NCBI GenBank assembly: GCA_003586115.2
Contig: QVOM02000023.1
Location: 5,895,181 to 5,959,180, forward strand
Direction: 5' to 3'
DNA: 64,000 nucleotides
From: Salvator merianae
Lineage: Eukaryota; Chordata; Lepidosauria; Squamata; Teiidae
Below, piece by piece: positions 31,945 through 43,984 of the stretch. The first letter of the stretch is position 1, and every line of letters begins with the position of its first letter. Made by a program: the position numbers and the translations under genes. The notes under the pieces are model-generated. The model saw only the letters and a list, made by a program, of their open reading frames with translations. It did not search any database and had not been told where the DNA came from.

Positions 31945-33820
31945 ACTGGGGAAATCCACCCTACAGTGATGATAGTCATATACCATTCTTCCCAATGGGC
32001 TTATCTGCCTTTTCTCCCAAATGTTGGAAGGGAAGAATTATACAGGCATCAGGAATAGTTCAGAAATCATGTTTGCTTTCACACTGCTTCCAGGTCCACC
32101 TACCTGTCAAACTGTGCTTCACCCTCGTGCACTGGACCCAATATCCCATGTTCCAATCATGGCAAGGGGTGGGCGAGACATCTGAGGTCTGGACACAAGT
32201 CCAGGAACACACCAGAAATACTTGCTGTTCGCATTGCTAGAGCAGCTGGACAGGAATGGGCCTATTTCCAGTACTCTGCATGCAAAAGACCTCAAGTGTT
32301 CCTGTTACACACCAGCCTGGAATGGTCTTTGGAAACCATTCCAAAAAAGGTGTGTGTAAAACTAAGCTATGTGTCTTGTAGCAGCTCTTGATTTCTGGAG
32401 ACCTTGCTGTTGACAGGATCTGCTCTCACACTAGGAGAGTCTCTGGCCAGGGCAATTCTGTGAAGGACCAGAAGTGGTACTGGATGCTGGTCATTTCTTG
32501 TCCAACCCAAAAGTCACCTGGCCAGAAATCAGGGTGGTAAGTCCCCCTCCCCCAGTGCATTCACACAGAGGGAGGGGAGGCAAATTAGACCCCACAACTA
32601 CCCCTAGAGTGTTTCAATCAGCATGCCAGAAAAGTCACCTTAGCAGCAGAATCGCCATCAGTTTATCAGGCAAGTTATCCATCAGCATGCCAGGTAAATC
32701 ATCTTGCAACCCACATGAAGGTTAGAGCATGTGAACACCCTATCCCAGGGGCATCCAGCTGTTTTAACTCACTCCCAGGTCTGCTGGAGGGCAACCTCGG
32801 CGCCCATGTGAATGAAGAGAAAGCAAGTGTTTACAACTCTTCCCCCACCTTCCACGAATCAAGCCAGGGATTTCCAGCAGCCACCCTCTTCCTCCTTCCT
32901 GGGTCTTTCGGTCAGCAGTCGACCTACCTGTTATAGTGTACTGAGTTTACCCGTTAATCTTTGCCTTCATTTCCAGCCACACACACAACCCCACCACCAC
33001 ACACACACACACAAAGCCAGCAATAACGCTGGGGAGACGGATGACCTTGAGAGATTGCAAACATATTGCCTGTCATCCCTGAACTCAGCTGCCTCTGGCC
33101 CAGAGCTCCCCTGTGCGTTTGCTTCGCTAAGTGCAGACCCTGGCACTGCCACTGAGAGAAATGCAGCTCGTTACAAGGCACACAGCAGAAATAGCGCATC
33201 CTGTGCACGGGGAGGCGAGGAGGTTCAGCACCATGACTAAACCGGAGCTCCAATTTCCTTCCACTTCTCTTTTGTGCATTTCTTGGAGATTTAAAGGTCG
33301 CCAGGAGCTAATGAACCTCAGATAGTAAAGCTGTCTCCTGTTTGTTTGTCATTTTGAGTTTTTCTGGTTGATTAGGATCCAGCCTGGCAGAAGGTATGAA
33401 ATAACGAGTGCCCGGGAGTTAGAGAGGTCACGTTGCGTTCCTTGGAAAAAACGCTGAATTGACTGTGGCAAACATAGCAGTGGTGGCACCGGGGCTGGGG
33501 GGACACACATCTTGTCTACAGTACTAAAATGGGTGGGAGGGAGCAGAAAGAGACCTGAGCTCCAGAAATAAAAGTGTTTCCCTCTTCTTCCACTGCCTGT
33601 AACAGATTTTTTTTTCTCCCTCCATCATCATTTCTGCAGTGCTCCACCACCCCCTCCGACAGAACGGAGGGACTTTTCGCTTCAGCCAAGACAAATGGCA
33701 TTCGGAAGTTGGGCTGAGATATTGGAAGGCTGAGTTCATTCTCTTTGCGTGAGGGGTGTGTGTGTTTCCATTTGGCAGGGGCAATGTGCCTTCACTGCGG
33801 AATTTTTGCTTTTCTTTTCC
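31945..33820. other. Gene-free stretch
   Basis: An ACAC-rich run lies at about 32985-33013. The 33290-33430 interval is repeat-poor and might be conserved. No domain in any frame. Confidence 0.35.
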
Positions 33821-33828
33821 TTCCTTTC

Positions 33829-34056
33829 TTGGGGTATGTTCACAACTAAATTTTAACCCAGCATCAGTCCACTCTCAGATTGAGAAAAACCCATCAGCAA
33901 AGGCACAAGCTGTTTTCTTTCTATGTTATCTACTCAGAAAATTCACCTTTAAGTTAGATAATGTGGGGAAAAATCTCTAGTCGCTTTGCTGATGTGTTCT
34001 CTTATTCTGAAAGTGGACTGAGGCTGGAATAAAGCTTAGATGTGAACGCAGCCTTG
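33829..34056. mobile_element. MITE family E, copy 1
   Basis: The left arm GGGGTATGTTCACAACTAAA and on through CAGTCCACTCTCAG is inverted at the right as CTGAAAGTGGACTGAGGC ending GATGTGAACGCAGCCTT. The arms are about 48 bp and the whole about 228 bp. It matches 52825-53056 end to end, including the TAGATAATGTGGGGAAA-like middle. Ends are hAT-like; no clear target duplication. Confidence 0.8.
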
Positions 34057-34240
34057 TTTACAGTTTCAATATGCTCATTAGCTACCAAGGGTGTGCCCAG
34101 GGTAACAGCACCTCCTGACAGAGAAAGCAAGGCGGACCCTGCATGCTTGGGTATCCAGGCTGGAGAAGGGTCTTTGTGGTCAGCCGCTGCAGTGACCACA
34201 CTTGGGTATCCCAGCCATGGGCTGGGATATCTGCTAGAAT

Positions 34241-34620
34241 ATAAGAACATAAGAGGAGCCCTGCTGGATCAGGCCACAGTTCATCTAGTCCAGCATTCCA
34301 TCTCACATCGTGGGCTTCTTGAGTTGCGTCTTGGCCTCTTCAGCCTTGAAAGATGGTGCTCATGAGGAGACCTGATTGAAGTATATAAAATCATGCACGG
34401 TATGGATAGGTGGATAGAGAAAAAATCTTTTCTCTATCACACAACACTTGAACTAGGGGCAACTCTATGAAGCTGATGGGTAGGAGAGTTAGAACCAACA
34501 GGGGGAAGTATTTGTTTTCTTTTTTTTTCACCCAGAAGCTCATTGGTCTATGGAATTTATTACCAGAGGACTTCAGAGGACGTTTGGAAAAGTCTGCATT
34601 TGTTTATGATTTTGAAGTCT
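34241..34620. mobile_element. Composite of two opposed CR1 fragments
   Basis: 34241-34313 is a CR1 3' terminus on the minus strand (ATAAGAACATAAGAGGAGCC, then GGATCAGGCCACAG). From about 34328 the plus strand carries CR1 coding-to-UTR sequence: a decayed LGLFSLER block, GAAGTATATAAAATCATGCA and AAGCTGATGGGTAGGAGAGT. The two abut in opposite orientation. Confidence 0.8.
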
Positions 34621-34624
34621 CCAG

Positions 34625-35345
34625 AGCTTCTGAAGAGGGATTAACTAAACTCAACCTTGCCTTCCTTCCATGGAGTGTCTTGATGCACAAATGCTGCTGG
34701 CAGCTGTGTGACTTAATGGACAACCTTCTTCTATCCTGGCCCACACTCAATAGAGAGATGGAATGTCAAGCAGGCAGCTGAAAACAAATGCACGCTGAAA
34801 GCAAAATAAATTAAAATAAAATGCTAAACGTGGTTAAGCACTGGTTTATAGTGCCAACTCAAAGGGGGGGGAAATATCACAATTTTGCTGTGTTGACAAA
34901 TCTAGACACAGGTGTTGCTTTTTAGCTCCCTATCCTCTAAGCATGGACCTTCCAGGAAGCTCTTTCAGGGCTTACCTAACAGCACAGGATGGGCAAAATG
35001 CTTCTTCATTAATGTCAAATGAGCTAAACTATTCCTAGTAGCTCGGGCACTCCATATTGCAATTACTCTGCCTTGGAGATGCTGTCTAACCTTCAGCAAG
35101 GCCAGCTGTTGCAAAGGTTATCTTAATTGTCTAGAAAGCTTCTTTTCTTCTTCTTCCTTTTTTTCAGAAAATTAAAGGAAGGGGAAACTGAGCAAATGTT
35201 GCAAAGCTGGAGACCATATGTTAGAACGGATAGGGAGTCTGGAAACCTCAGTTCAAGAATACTTTTTTTTTTTTTGCTGCAAACTTTGCTGAGAATGTTA
35301 TATAACTTGTCGACAAGTTGGTGTATTGATAAGAAGAGAGCAGTG
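34625..35345. other. Gene-free stretch
   Basis: Poly-T at about 35264-35275 and a 7-base G run near 34865. Nothing else named. Confidence 0.4.
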
Positions 35346-35349
35346 TGTT

Positions 35350-35738
35350 AGAACATAAGAACATAAAGAGGAGCCTTGCTGGATCAGGCCATGGCCCATC
35401 TAGTCCAGCATCCCGTCTCACCCAGTGGCCCACCAATTGCTTCTGGGCATCTCAAGCAGAAGATGAAGGCAAAACCTTCACCTGCTCTCGACTCCCTGCA
35501 AATGGCCTTTAAAGGCATCCTGCCTGTCTTTCCAATCTGGAGGCAGGACCTAGGCATCTATTCTAGCAGCCATTGATACACCGGACCTCCATGAATCTGC
35601 CCAATCCTTTCTTAAAGCTGTCCAGGCTGATTGCTGTCACCACCTCTTCTGGTAATAAATTGCATAGACCGATGACCCTCTGGGTGAAAACATATTTCCC
35701 CTTGTTGGTCCTAACTCTCCTGCCCATCCACTTCGTGT
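35350..35738 (-). mobile_element. CR1-type 3' UTR, best-preserved copy
   Basis: An uninterrupted reverse-complement 3' UTR starts at AGAACATAAGAACATAAAG and GGATCAGGCCATGGCCC. It continues through CCAATCCTTTCTTAAAGCTG, GACCCTCTGGGTGAAAACAT and CCTAACTCTCCTGCCCATC, and is cut off there. It serves as the reference for the other members in the window. Confidence 0.9.
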
Positions 35739-36069
35739 TTAAGTTTCTGACCCAAGTAGGTGAGGAAATTGATACAAATAGGTCAGGAGAAATCAATGAC
35801 TTGGGGGAGGGGGGAGCCAAAAAGAGACCGAAATGCCAAGTTGCCCCCATCTTGCTGATAGAAATCCAAACCAGGGATATGATTGGAAAAAGTCCAGAAT
35901 GTGAATAATAATCTGCAAAGAAGAAGAAACATCTGCCTCCCCATTGGGGAATTTTTGTAGTTGCAATTATGGCCTGTGTTTTGGCAAGGGTCGTGGTGGG
36001 GAGTGATCAGGTTGTGTAAGCAGAATTTGTCTGTATTGAGAAGCTTCCAAGTCACAGGTATTTCTGAGC

Positions 36070-36330
36070 ATCCTTTAAGGCCCTTTCTACACTGGGCACT
36101 ATACTGGAATATATCCTGGAATAGAGACCTGTGATTCGCATGCTAGTGCAGACTATGGCAAGCCATGGGCTTTTTCTGTGGTGGCCCCTTGGCAAGGCCT
36201 GACGATAGCAGTCTCCCTTCCACATGCTCCCTTCTGGGCGGGGCCTCCCTGAGCAGAAAAGAATCTCTTAGCACCCTTGGTGGTCCACTTTTCTGACCAG
36301 GGCAGAATCGCCCTTAGAAAGTCTGGGCAT
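36070..36330. mobile_element. Probable MITE remnant related to 42-226
   Basis: AGGCCCTTTCTACACTGGGC opens the block, and CGCATGCTAGTGCAGACTA matches the first element of the window. The right boundary is not clear. Confidence 0.4.
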
Positions 36331-36499
36331 CATGTACGCATAACAGGAAATATACTTTTCCTTTAAAATGTGTTCCACTGTAATGAGCTTTCGGCTGACC
36401 TGTGGATCTCCCCAGGTCTTGGTAACGCCTGCCTGCATCTGCTCTCCTCCATTTGTCATGCTTGGGTCTCAAACTGAACTATAATCCACCCCTGGATGC

Positions 36500-36930
36500 C
36501 TGCCATCGGCTTTGAAGAAGGAGCCGGCTTTAAAACCGGCCTTGATTATATACCTTCCCAGCCACAGAGGACAAGGTGTGATGCGCAAGCTATTGTACAC
36601 AATTGCAGCCACGCGGGGAGAATTAGGCAGATGGAATGCAATTACCCAAATTGCAATTTGGGCCAGGCATAAATCTTACCGCCGTAATAATAATACTTAG
36701 CGTGGCCATGTGCCTTTTCATGTTCGAAGCACAGCCAATAATGCCTGTGTCAGAAACGCTTCGGCCCCAGGAAAAATTATTAACCACTGAGGAAGTGACT
36801 CCACTTCCAATTTGCAGAAGAGGTCTGGGGTGCACCGTTCAAAATTGCCCGTCTTTGATCAGCTGTGATGGAGACCTGTAGCTTTGACTGCGGCTTTTTC
36901 ATTAAAGAAATCAAATAGCCGAAGATTCCT
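36500..36930. promoter_or_regulatory. Candidate conserved non-coding element with an 18-bp palindrome
   Basis: Repeat-free with several TAAT-type words. A perfect palindrome sits at 36645-36662 (CCCAAATTGCAATTTGGG). Texture is enhancer-like; function is inferred only. Confidence 0.3.
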
Positions 36931-37008
36931 AATCTCCCATGGGTGGTGGTCTCACTGCGCGGGCTGTACTGGGCTGTATTCTCCAGGGGAAGCCTGAGGA
37001 AGAAGGCA

Positions 37009-37043
37009 TTTATTTATTTATCTATCTATTCATTCATTCATTC
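37009..37043. repeat. Short (TTTA)(TCTA)(TTCA) tetranucleotide tract
   Basis: Three short tetranucleotide runs in sequence. Confidence 0.8.
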
Positions 37044-37164
37044 TGGCTGGGATGGTGAGAAACAACTGTGGAATCCTAACAATATCCTTCATTTTCCTCC
37101 TGCTATCTGTGGCTCTCCTTTATGTGTGTTTCAATACAAGATCTGCTAATGTGTGCATGCATAA

Positions 37165-37262
37165 TTTAAATAGGTTTTAATATTTTATCTTTTTATTATT
37201 GTGACCCGCCCCAGGAGCTTATGGTGAAGGGCAGGATATAATTTCTTAAATAAAATAAGTAC
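37165..37262 (+). mobile_element. LINE-type 3' tail
   Basis: TTATTATTGTGACCCGCCCC, then GGGCAGGATATAATTTC and TTAAATAAAATAAG: the 3' end form of L2-like LINEs and the SINEs that use them. Confidence 0.45.
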
Positions 37263-37678
37263 GAATAACTCTCTGTATCGAGTGGGATTAAATCTCATGT
37301 GGCTTTATACGAAATTCCCCCCCCCCCTATCAGGTCTTACCTACCATCACTGCTGACTGTTCTTTTTTTTTTTTCACGTGGAAGGAGTTTGAAGCCACTG
37401 GTTGCAGTCAATTCAGGATTCTGGCAATGCTGACTTTGGGACTTCTGGGTTCTTGCAATTCTCAGTTCTGATGCCACTGGGGTTTTGGAATTGTGCTCCG
37501 TATTAGTTCAGCCGTTTCAGGGTTCTGTGATTACTGATTTTGCACTGCTGAGAGAGTTTGAGATAGCGGGAAGCCAGCTGGATTTATCTGCCAGTATCTC
37601 CTACAGAGTTGTAATTTGGAAACCTCTGCAGGGCTGCAAGCTGAGCATCCCTGATCCAGCATTGTGCATGGCATAGGA

Positions 37679-37815
37679 GAGAGTCAGTGTGGTGTAGTGC
37701 TTAGAGTCTTCTACTTGAAGCAGACACATCCTGGGTTCAAATCTCCATTCAGTCGTGAAAGCAGCTTGACTCTCAGTTTAACCTGTCTCACAGGGTTGTT
37801 GAGAGAGGGGAAAAC
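37679..37815 (+). mobile_element. tRNA-headed SINE
   Basis: A box TGGTGTAGTGCTTAGAG at 37690-37706 and B box GGGTTCAAATCTC at 37733-37745 are well spaced. Then comes CTCAGTTTAACCTGTCTCAC and AGGGTTGTTGAGAG, as in squamate SINEs. The core segment is shortened by a deletion. Head orientation is plus. Confidence 0.8.
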
Positions 37816-37875
37816 CAACAGGCGAAGAATATAGGGATGTTCCCACCATTGGACTTTTTGGGAGAAGAGTGGCGA

Positions 37876-38231
37876 AGGACCAGTTCGAACTTCACTGCTT
37901 GGTACAGTATGGGAATAGCATAGCTTACCATATCCATCTGGAAGAGATCAGGTACGGAGGTGCCCATCTGCACATCAACGGCTGGACCACCAGCACTTGA
38001 AGTGCAGATGGCAGGCCCAGTCACCATGACAACAGCCGCAGCAACGTCCAGTCATTGCCATGGCTATTAGGATGACCTGACCTGACCTGCCCACTCACAA
38101 GTCTGCTGACTTGGAGCCATCCAGCTGCTCCCTGTCAAATTGTGGACAACATTTTAATTGTCTACAGCCAGTAGCATCCAAGAGCAGTAGCGGGTGCTCC
38201 CAAACGCGGGAACGGCATGCAGACAGGCCTG
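37876..38231 (+). mobile_element. MITE family A, copy 3, diverged
   Basis: The left end AGGACCAGTTCGAACTTCAC and right end GCAGACAGGCCTG correspond to copies 1 and 2. The shared middle is AGTCACCATGACAACAGCCG and CATTGCCATGG, followed by TGTCTACAGCCAGTAGCATC. The subterminal palindrome is eroded. Confidence 0.6.
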
Positions 38232-38400
38232 CCCAGTAAGCGTCCAGGAATTCACCGGAAGGTAAATGCAAATAGAGCCATCGATTCTAAAAATCGCCAG
38301 GAAACAGTTTCCGTCTGCCACAGGTGTCTGGCAAAAAGGGACATCAACCGAAACCACACTAGGCTCTGCAAAATAGGGAAGAAAAGTACAATATCAGGGC

Positions 38401-38428
38401 AAAAAAAAAAAGTAAAAAAAAAAAAAAT
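38401..38428. repeat. A-rich tract
   Basis: Two A runs of 12-14 separated by GT; low complexity. Confidence 0.9.
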
Positions 38429-38459
38429 CAGATGAATATCACTAGCAATTATGCAAAAA

Positions 38460-41445
38460 AAAAGAAGCATGTGCCAATGAAATGTGCTTTGCCAAGGCAC
38501 CATTTCATGTCCTCTGCCCTCCATCATCATCCAGTATGCAAAATGATTGTGGACATTTCATTGTTTTCATTCCTGATCGCTGTTCTCTGTGCCAAAGAGG
38601 CTGCAAGTTCATGCACGCAGCCTGCCATCACTATGCCAACCTGCATGAACGCTGTTTAACAAGTTGTGTTGGGCAAGGCGAGAGAGAACGGGGAGGGAAA
38701 AGAGATGGTGAACCCCCCTGAGATGTCTGGGGCTTGAATAACTTTCCTAGGCACAATTAAATGGAACAAGAAGCTCAAATTTACCCTGCAGCAGAGATCC
38801 CAACGGGTGTAAAGTATTCTGCACTTGTAAGGCCTGGGCTTCTTTCACTCTCTCTTTTGCTCTTGCTCAGAGCTAGAAGGGAAAGACAGTATTGTTTGGT
38901 TAAAGAAAGGGGGAAAAAAGTGAGCAGGGAGAACCCAAAACACTGCTATCTGAACTCTAATGGCTTTGTTTCTTTAGCTGCAGGCAGTGGTTCATATGCA
39001 TTCCAAGCAGCACTTTGAAAGCAAATGTACCATTTTGGAAGCTATTCCACCTGAAAGACAATGCCTTTCATCTTCTTTCCCTCCTGCATCCTTACGGGGC
39101 CAGGAGAACTGATTAGTCTGCTTTGGGGAGGTGGGAGGGGAGCGCACATATACAAGTTAAATGACTGGGCACAGAGGCAGGAAGAGAGAAGAGCAGAGAA
39201 AGAAGTTTATCAGCTATACGACGGCCTTGTTTCCAACCCTGTTACAGACATCACTAGAGAACCCACAGAAGCAGGGAGATGGAAAATGGCCACAGGGTAT
39301 AAACTGAGTCTGGTGGATGAATTTCACAGCTCTTTTGGGAACCTTCTCCTCCTTGGCTGCTTCTACACAGCACACATTATCTCACACCGTGGGCTGGATC
39401 GAGTGATCTGGCCCAAGACTAACAGGGCAGTCAGTGGTCAGTGGCCAGCAGCCATGTCCATGCCCACAATGCAGCTGGTCCACAAAGGTGTCCCACTCTT
39501 CGGAGGGACAGGAAACTCAGACTGTTTTCAGCCTGGAACAGCCTGGTCACACTTACCTTGGGGTGGGAGCAGGTCAGCTCGGGTGGCCCTCTCTGGTTCG
39601 GAATCCCAGGCTGCCCTCCACAGAGTGATGGGTGAGGCTCATCATCCCAGATGCTCCAGGAGCAGAGGGGGGTGGAACCCATCCATGCTGCCACAGGGTG
39701 AGGGCTAAGGACACGTGCCACTCCCTGTTTCCTTAATCCCTCTTCCTGTGCCACTGCCATGCCAAAGCATCATGGGACCCAAAGGCTTTTCTCCCACAGT
39801 CCTTCACCTGGCTCTGTTTGTTGAAGCACAGCTTTGAATCCTTGGAGACTGGGAGGCACTGGCCATGGAAACTGTGTGCCTCCCATCATAGAAATGGCCT
39901 TCTGGTGGTCACCTGAGCCATTCCCACATGGTGTGGGCTGCTCCATGCCATGCTGGTCCAGTTCAAGTTACCTGGCCCATGATGGCTTGCAATGAGAGCT
40001 ATCTGCATAGCAGATGGCCTATCCGTGCCCAGCTTTGGAAGCCAGGAACCAAAGTTCCTGAACTCCAAAGATGCTGGGTGGGGCTATTTTAGATGGTCAC
40101 CCTTCAGTGCCCTTCAGACACCACTTCCAAATGCCCAGCAAAATGGTGCTAGACATGGTATACTGGGCCACAGTCCGTGTGCTGTTCACACATATGATGC
40201 TGGTCAGATCTAGCAACTAGAATGTTGTATGAACTGCTTATAGGTGGTCCATGCTCCAAACAGGCAACAGCACCATTTTTGTGCCATGGTCTGCTCCAAC
40301 ACCTTGGTCTACTGAAAGCATAGTCTCCCTGTAAATGGTTCCAAAGTGCAGATGACATATTCAAGAATGTCCCTTGGGTTGGTCTATCAACCCACTGTGG
40401 TTATGGCCTTTGAGGCAGCCTTAAAACTGGAACATTTTGGGGTGAAATAGGAATTATAGAAATCCACACTATGCTCTGGGAGGGATTTTCTGACTGTAAA
40501 GACTGTTGAAGAGTGATTCACCTAGTTTCATACAACAGTGAATTCACTCACACTGGAGGTTTTCAAATAGAGGCTGGATAGCCACATCTGGCAGATGTTT
40601 TAGTAATTACCTGAACTAAGCAGGAGGCTGGATTTGAAAACCTGCAAGATATTCTGTGACTCTGGGCTTGCAAAGTGAGCACTCTATTACCGAGGTATAA
40701 TAATTTCCCCAAATTTAGCAATACTTCCATTTCGAAGACTCTCCTGCAGATTAATGCACGTTTCAACAATCCTTGCTTACTCAGGACTTTTCCTGTTAGT
40801 TGACATTAGTCACAGGAAGTTTTATTCCTCTACATTAGCTGCAGTTTTTTGCCTTTATTAAAATATTATTAGAGTGCACTGCAGTTTGCATTATTACACA
40901 TTACTGTATGCCCACACAAGTTTGGCACACAAAATATGGGCACAATGTATGGCCCTGTTCTTACGAACCCTAAAATAACTGGTGGGGATCTATTTATAAA
41001 TGGAACTTAATTAAACTGGGATGATGGATCATTTGATTGTGCTTCCAGATAAATGTGAACCCAACAAGGTGTGACAAATTAACTTATTTCTTGTGCAAAC
41101 TTTAGGTGGTTGCATGAATGTTGTGTACACTTGACACAAACATCATGCAAGCTTCACACAACAACATATGAACCTAGCGTGCAATTCTTATTTGAACTGA
41201 ATAAATTCTTCAAAATATTACCTAGACCTTAGTTTAGGTGAGAACCTAAGAAAGTGCATTGTGTGTATGAACATTGAACACTACTATGTATTTCTGTGTG
41301 CAGCCTGCAAAAGTTATAGAATGCTAGATTCAATAAACTTCTCAAATGGTCCTCTAGGGTTCTTCTTCATTCCTTTCAGCTCTCATCTTCTTTTATAAAA
41401 CTGGCAATAGCTGGACACTGTCCTGACTGCTATCATCCACACATC
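38460..41445. other. Gene-free stretch with probable DNA-element debris
   Basis: A hairpin CAGGAAC/GTTCCTG lies at 40043-40060. The 39360-40360 interval looks like a decayed non-autonomous element of about 1 kb beginning CTTCTACACAGCACAC. A 215-aa frame (39061-39708) crosses that boundary and has no domain. Confidence 0.35.
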
Positions 41446-41454
41446 GAGTGCTGG

Positions 41455-41573
41455 AGCCCCAGAACAGGGGTGTTCCAACTCTTCCAGTGCGATGGCAACC
41501 TCACTGCAAGACCTTGTGCAGCCTTGAATGATATCACAATACCATTCCAGGCTGTGAAGTGTGAACAGGCCCC
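41455..41573 (-). mobile_element. MITE family A, left-end fragment, inverted
   Basis: Reverse complement of about 4623-4740: GGTGTTCCAACTCTTCCAG, GCAAGACCTTGTGCAGCC, ATACCATTCCAGGCTGTGAA and the end GTGTGAACAGGCCC. Confidence 0.75.
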
Positions 41574-41595
41574 TAATTCTGGATGGAGCCGACTT

Positions 41596-41640
41596 CCCTA
41601 ACCCTAACCCTAAGCTTAACTCTCATTCTAACCCTAACTG
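41596..41640. repeat. Interstitial telomere-like repeat, degenerate
   Basis: CCCTAACCCTAACCCTAAGC followed by a second short TCTAACCCTAACTG. It is about 20 bp past the end of the inverted family A fragment. Confidence 0.65.
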
Positions 41641-41644
41641 CAAG

Positions 41645-42305
41645 CCAAGTCCTAGCCCAAGCCTAACTCTCTTAGCTTACTAAACTTCCCCCCTTTTGGA
41701 GGTTGGTGTGGGAGATGTCCACATCTGGTATGGAACATTGCAAACACCCTGCCACTGGGTCAATTCTGTGTCAGCCCAACTACATGAGAATGCAGACAAA
41801 ACTCAGTAGTGGAACTTCAACTCTGTATGCAGCAAGCCCCTGGTCCAACCTTTAACAATACCAGGTAGGGCTGGGAGAAATTCCCATTTAAACCTTGAGC
41901 TGTTGGTTGCCAGAAGATTGAGGCAACACTGAGGTAGATAAGTCAACAATGTGACTCATTCTAAGGTAGCTTCCTAAGCATCCTGTATTCCCTGAGATGG
42001 TGTGATCAGAATTCTGGGCTGGTATCTCATCGATGTAGAGCAGACATTGTCCACCCGAGTTATGGATCTCCAAAAGGAAACTAAAAGGGACGGAAGGGAA
42101 GGGAAGAAGAAGGGACATGCAGTCAAATTGCCAGTCCTTCAAGGGGGCAAGGGACTCATTGCATCAGCACAATGTCTCCATAGTGTTGCCCTAGCAACCA
42201 TAGCCTCCAAGACGATGGAATCAAATTTGGGGAAGAATGAGATCTCAAATGACAGAGAAGAATGGGAAACTGGGATTCAGCAGCACACTGTCTGCCTCCA
42301 AACGG
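41645..42305. other. Gene-free stretch
   Basis: No repeat family or domain recognised. Confidence 0.4.
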
Positions 42306-42309
42306 ATCC

Positions 42310-42500
42310 AGGCTGAGAGACATTATTCCGAGCAATTACACTAAACATCATCTTGCATTTGCCAGCTAATTACGGAATATCATTCGGCGCCCGCGGTCCA
42401 CCCGCGCCAGACAGCCCTCGCTCGCTGGGCTTCGTCAGGGCTTCCAGAATGACATACTCATTAACCTGGCTGCGTTTGATCTGTGGCTGAATTGCCATGT
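42310..42500. promoter_or_regulatory. Candidate conserved non-coding element, locally GC/CpG-rich
   Basis: AT-rich words (CAATTACACTAAACATC, GCTAATTACGG) flank a small CpG-rich core (GGCGCCCGCGGTCCACCCGC). Repeat-free. A small regulatory element is a guess from composition. Confidence 0.3.
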
Positions 42501-42509
42501 GGCGCAGTC

Positions 42510-43980
42510 TCAGCTTTGCAGCTTGCAGTCACATCTCCCCATGGTTAGCATCTTCTTCCTTTCTCTCATGTGGGGAGCAGATGCAAAGGGAAGATTTAAC
42601 TTCCCCATGGAAATCACTTCCTTTTTCCGGCCTGAAAACTGTCCCCTTGTAGTTAAAGGATGGGGAAGGTGTGGTGATGAATTTGAGTATAATGATAGTT
42701 GTTTGCCCCTCTATTCACACATGATGCCTTAATAATTGGTGATGTGCACGAAAAAAAAGTGTTTTTGCTTCGTTTTCGCTTCATCAAGAAGATCAGATCT
42801 CTCCAGAATGTGTGTATGTCTATGTGCACGTGTGTTCAAAACCACAAGCATAGAAGCTCTGTTAGAATGCAGGCCACGCATCGGGAAAGGTCCCTCTAAG
42901 TTCAAAAGGGTGCCCGTGTGGTTCATAGACAGAGCCAGAGAATACATTTAAGGCAAGAAAGCTGCCTTCAGAAAATAAAAGTTCTGCATCAAGTGAAAAG
43001 AATACAAAGGGCGGGAAATGTGGGTCGAGCAAGTATTAAAGACTGCATGATGGGACAGTAGTGGGTGACAGTGATGATTAGGAAGAGGGAAAGAGGAAGG
43101 ATGAGGATTTTAATTTTAAAAAAATCAATAATGTTTTTTAAATAATGGTAAAAACAAGCTTGGAGTACTGTATACACAAAGCATTAAAGCCAGCTAAGAA
43201 TAAATAAACTGTAAAATACAATAGACGCAAGTGGAGAAGAATATGCTCCAAAGTTTAAATACACAAGGGCAGGAACTGGCTGAGTGTAACTGAATCATTT
43301 GTGCTGTTAGGTGTTCATGCAGTGCTTTTAGTTTCCTTAACTGGTATATCTGGACCTGGTGCTGTCCAGGTCTTCATATACTTGGCCCATTGCTGAATAG
43401 CTGCTTCTGTGATGGTAACTGGTTCCTATTCTAGAAGACTGCAAGCCTTCTAGATGGTATGATAGGATTCTTCTCCCATTTCTTTTTCAGGTATTGTTTA
43501 GTTTCAGTTCTTGGTGGATCTGTTCTTAGCAGCCTAACACCTCCCAATTGACAGTATACTTCAGTGATTCTTGAGAGAAGAGGCCATTTAGCCTTTCGGT
43601 CTCTGCTTCTCTAGTGTCAGCCTGTCCACTGTGAAGCCATCTTGGTCACTTTCACACACACAGCCTTCTCTTTTCTGCTGATAGCACTGTACTGGGAACT
43701 ACTGAAGTGTGATGAGAGCTTCAGGTCATGGGATCTGGGACACTCTGTGGGAACTGGGTGGAAAATGCTGCTGGAACATATACACTGTCCAGAGCTGTGT
43801 TCTTTGTGATCCTTTATCAATAAAGGCTTGCTATAATGACTAAGCCGTCTCTGCTTGTGTTCTTGGTTGGAGACCTGGAATCAATCTTGACATCTAGTGT
43901 ATCTCTTCAGCCTGATGGCCAAAGCCACCAGACCTTGTTTAGCTGTTTCAAGGGCCTATCTTTCTATTTCCTTTCCTCTT
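42510..43980. other. Gene-free stretch
   Basis: GATGTGCACGAAAAAAAAG near 42742 may be a lone family B end. The rest is unassigned. Confidence 0.35.
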
Positions 43981-43984
43981 TTGT

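Noticed and set aside
32954..33253. Cys/Val-rich minus-strand frame
   Set aside because: Driven by an ACAC-type run; no conserved cysteine spacing.
39061..39708. 215-aa plus-strand open frame
   Set aside because: No domain, no splice context, and it crosses a probable DNA-element boundary near 39360.
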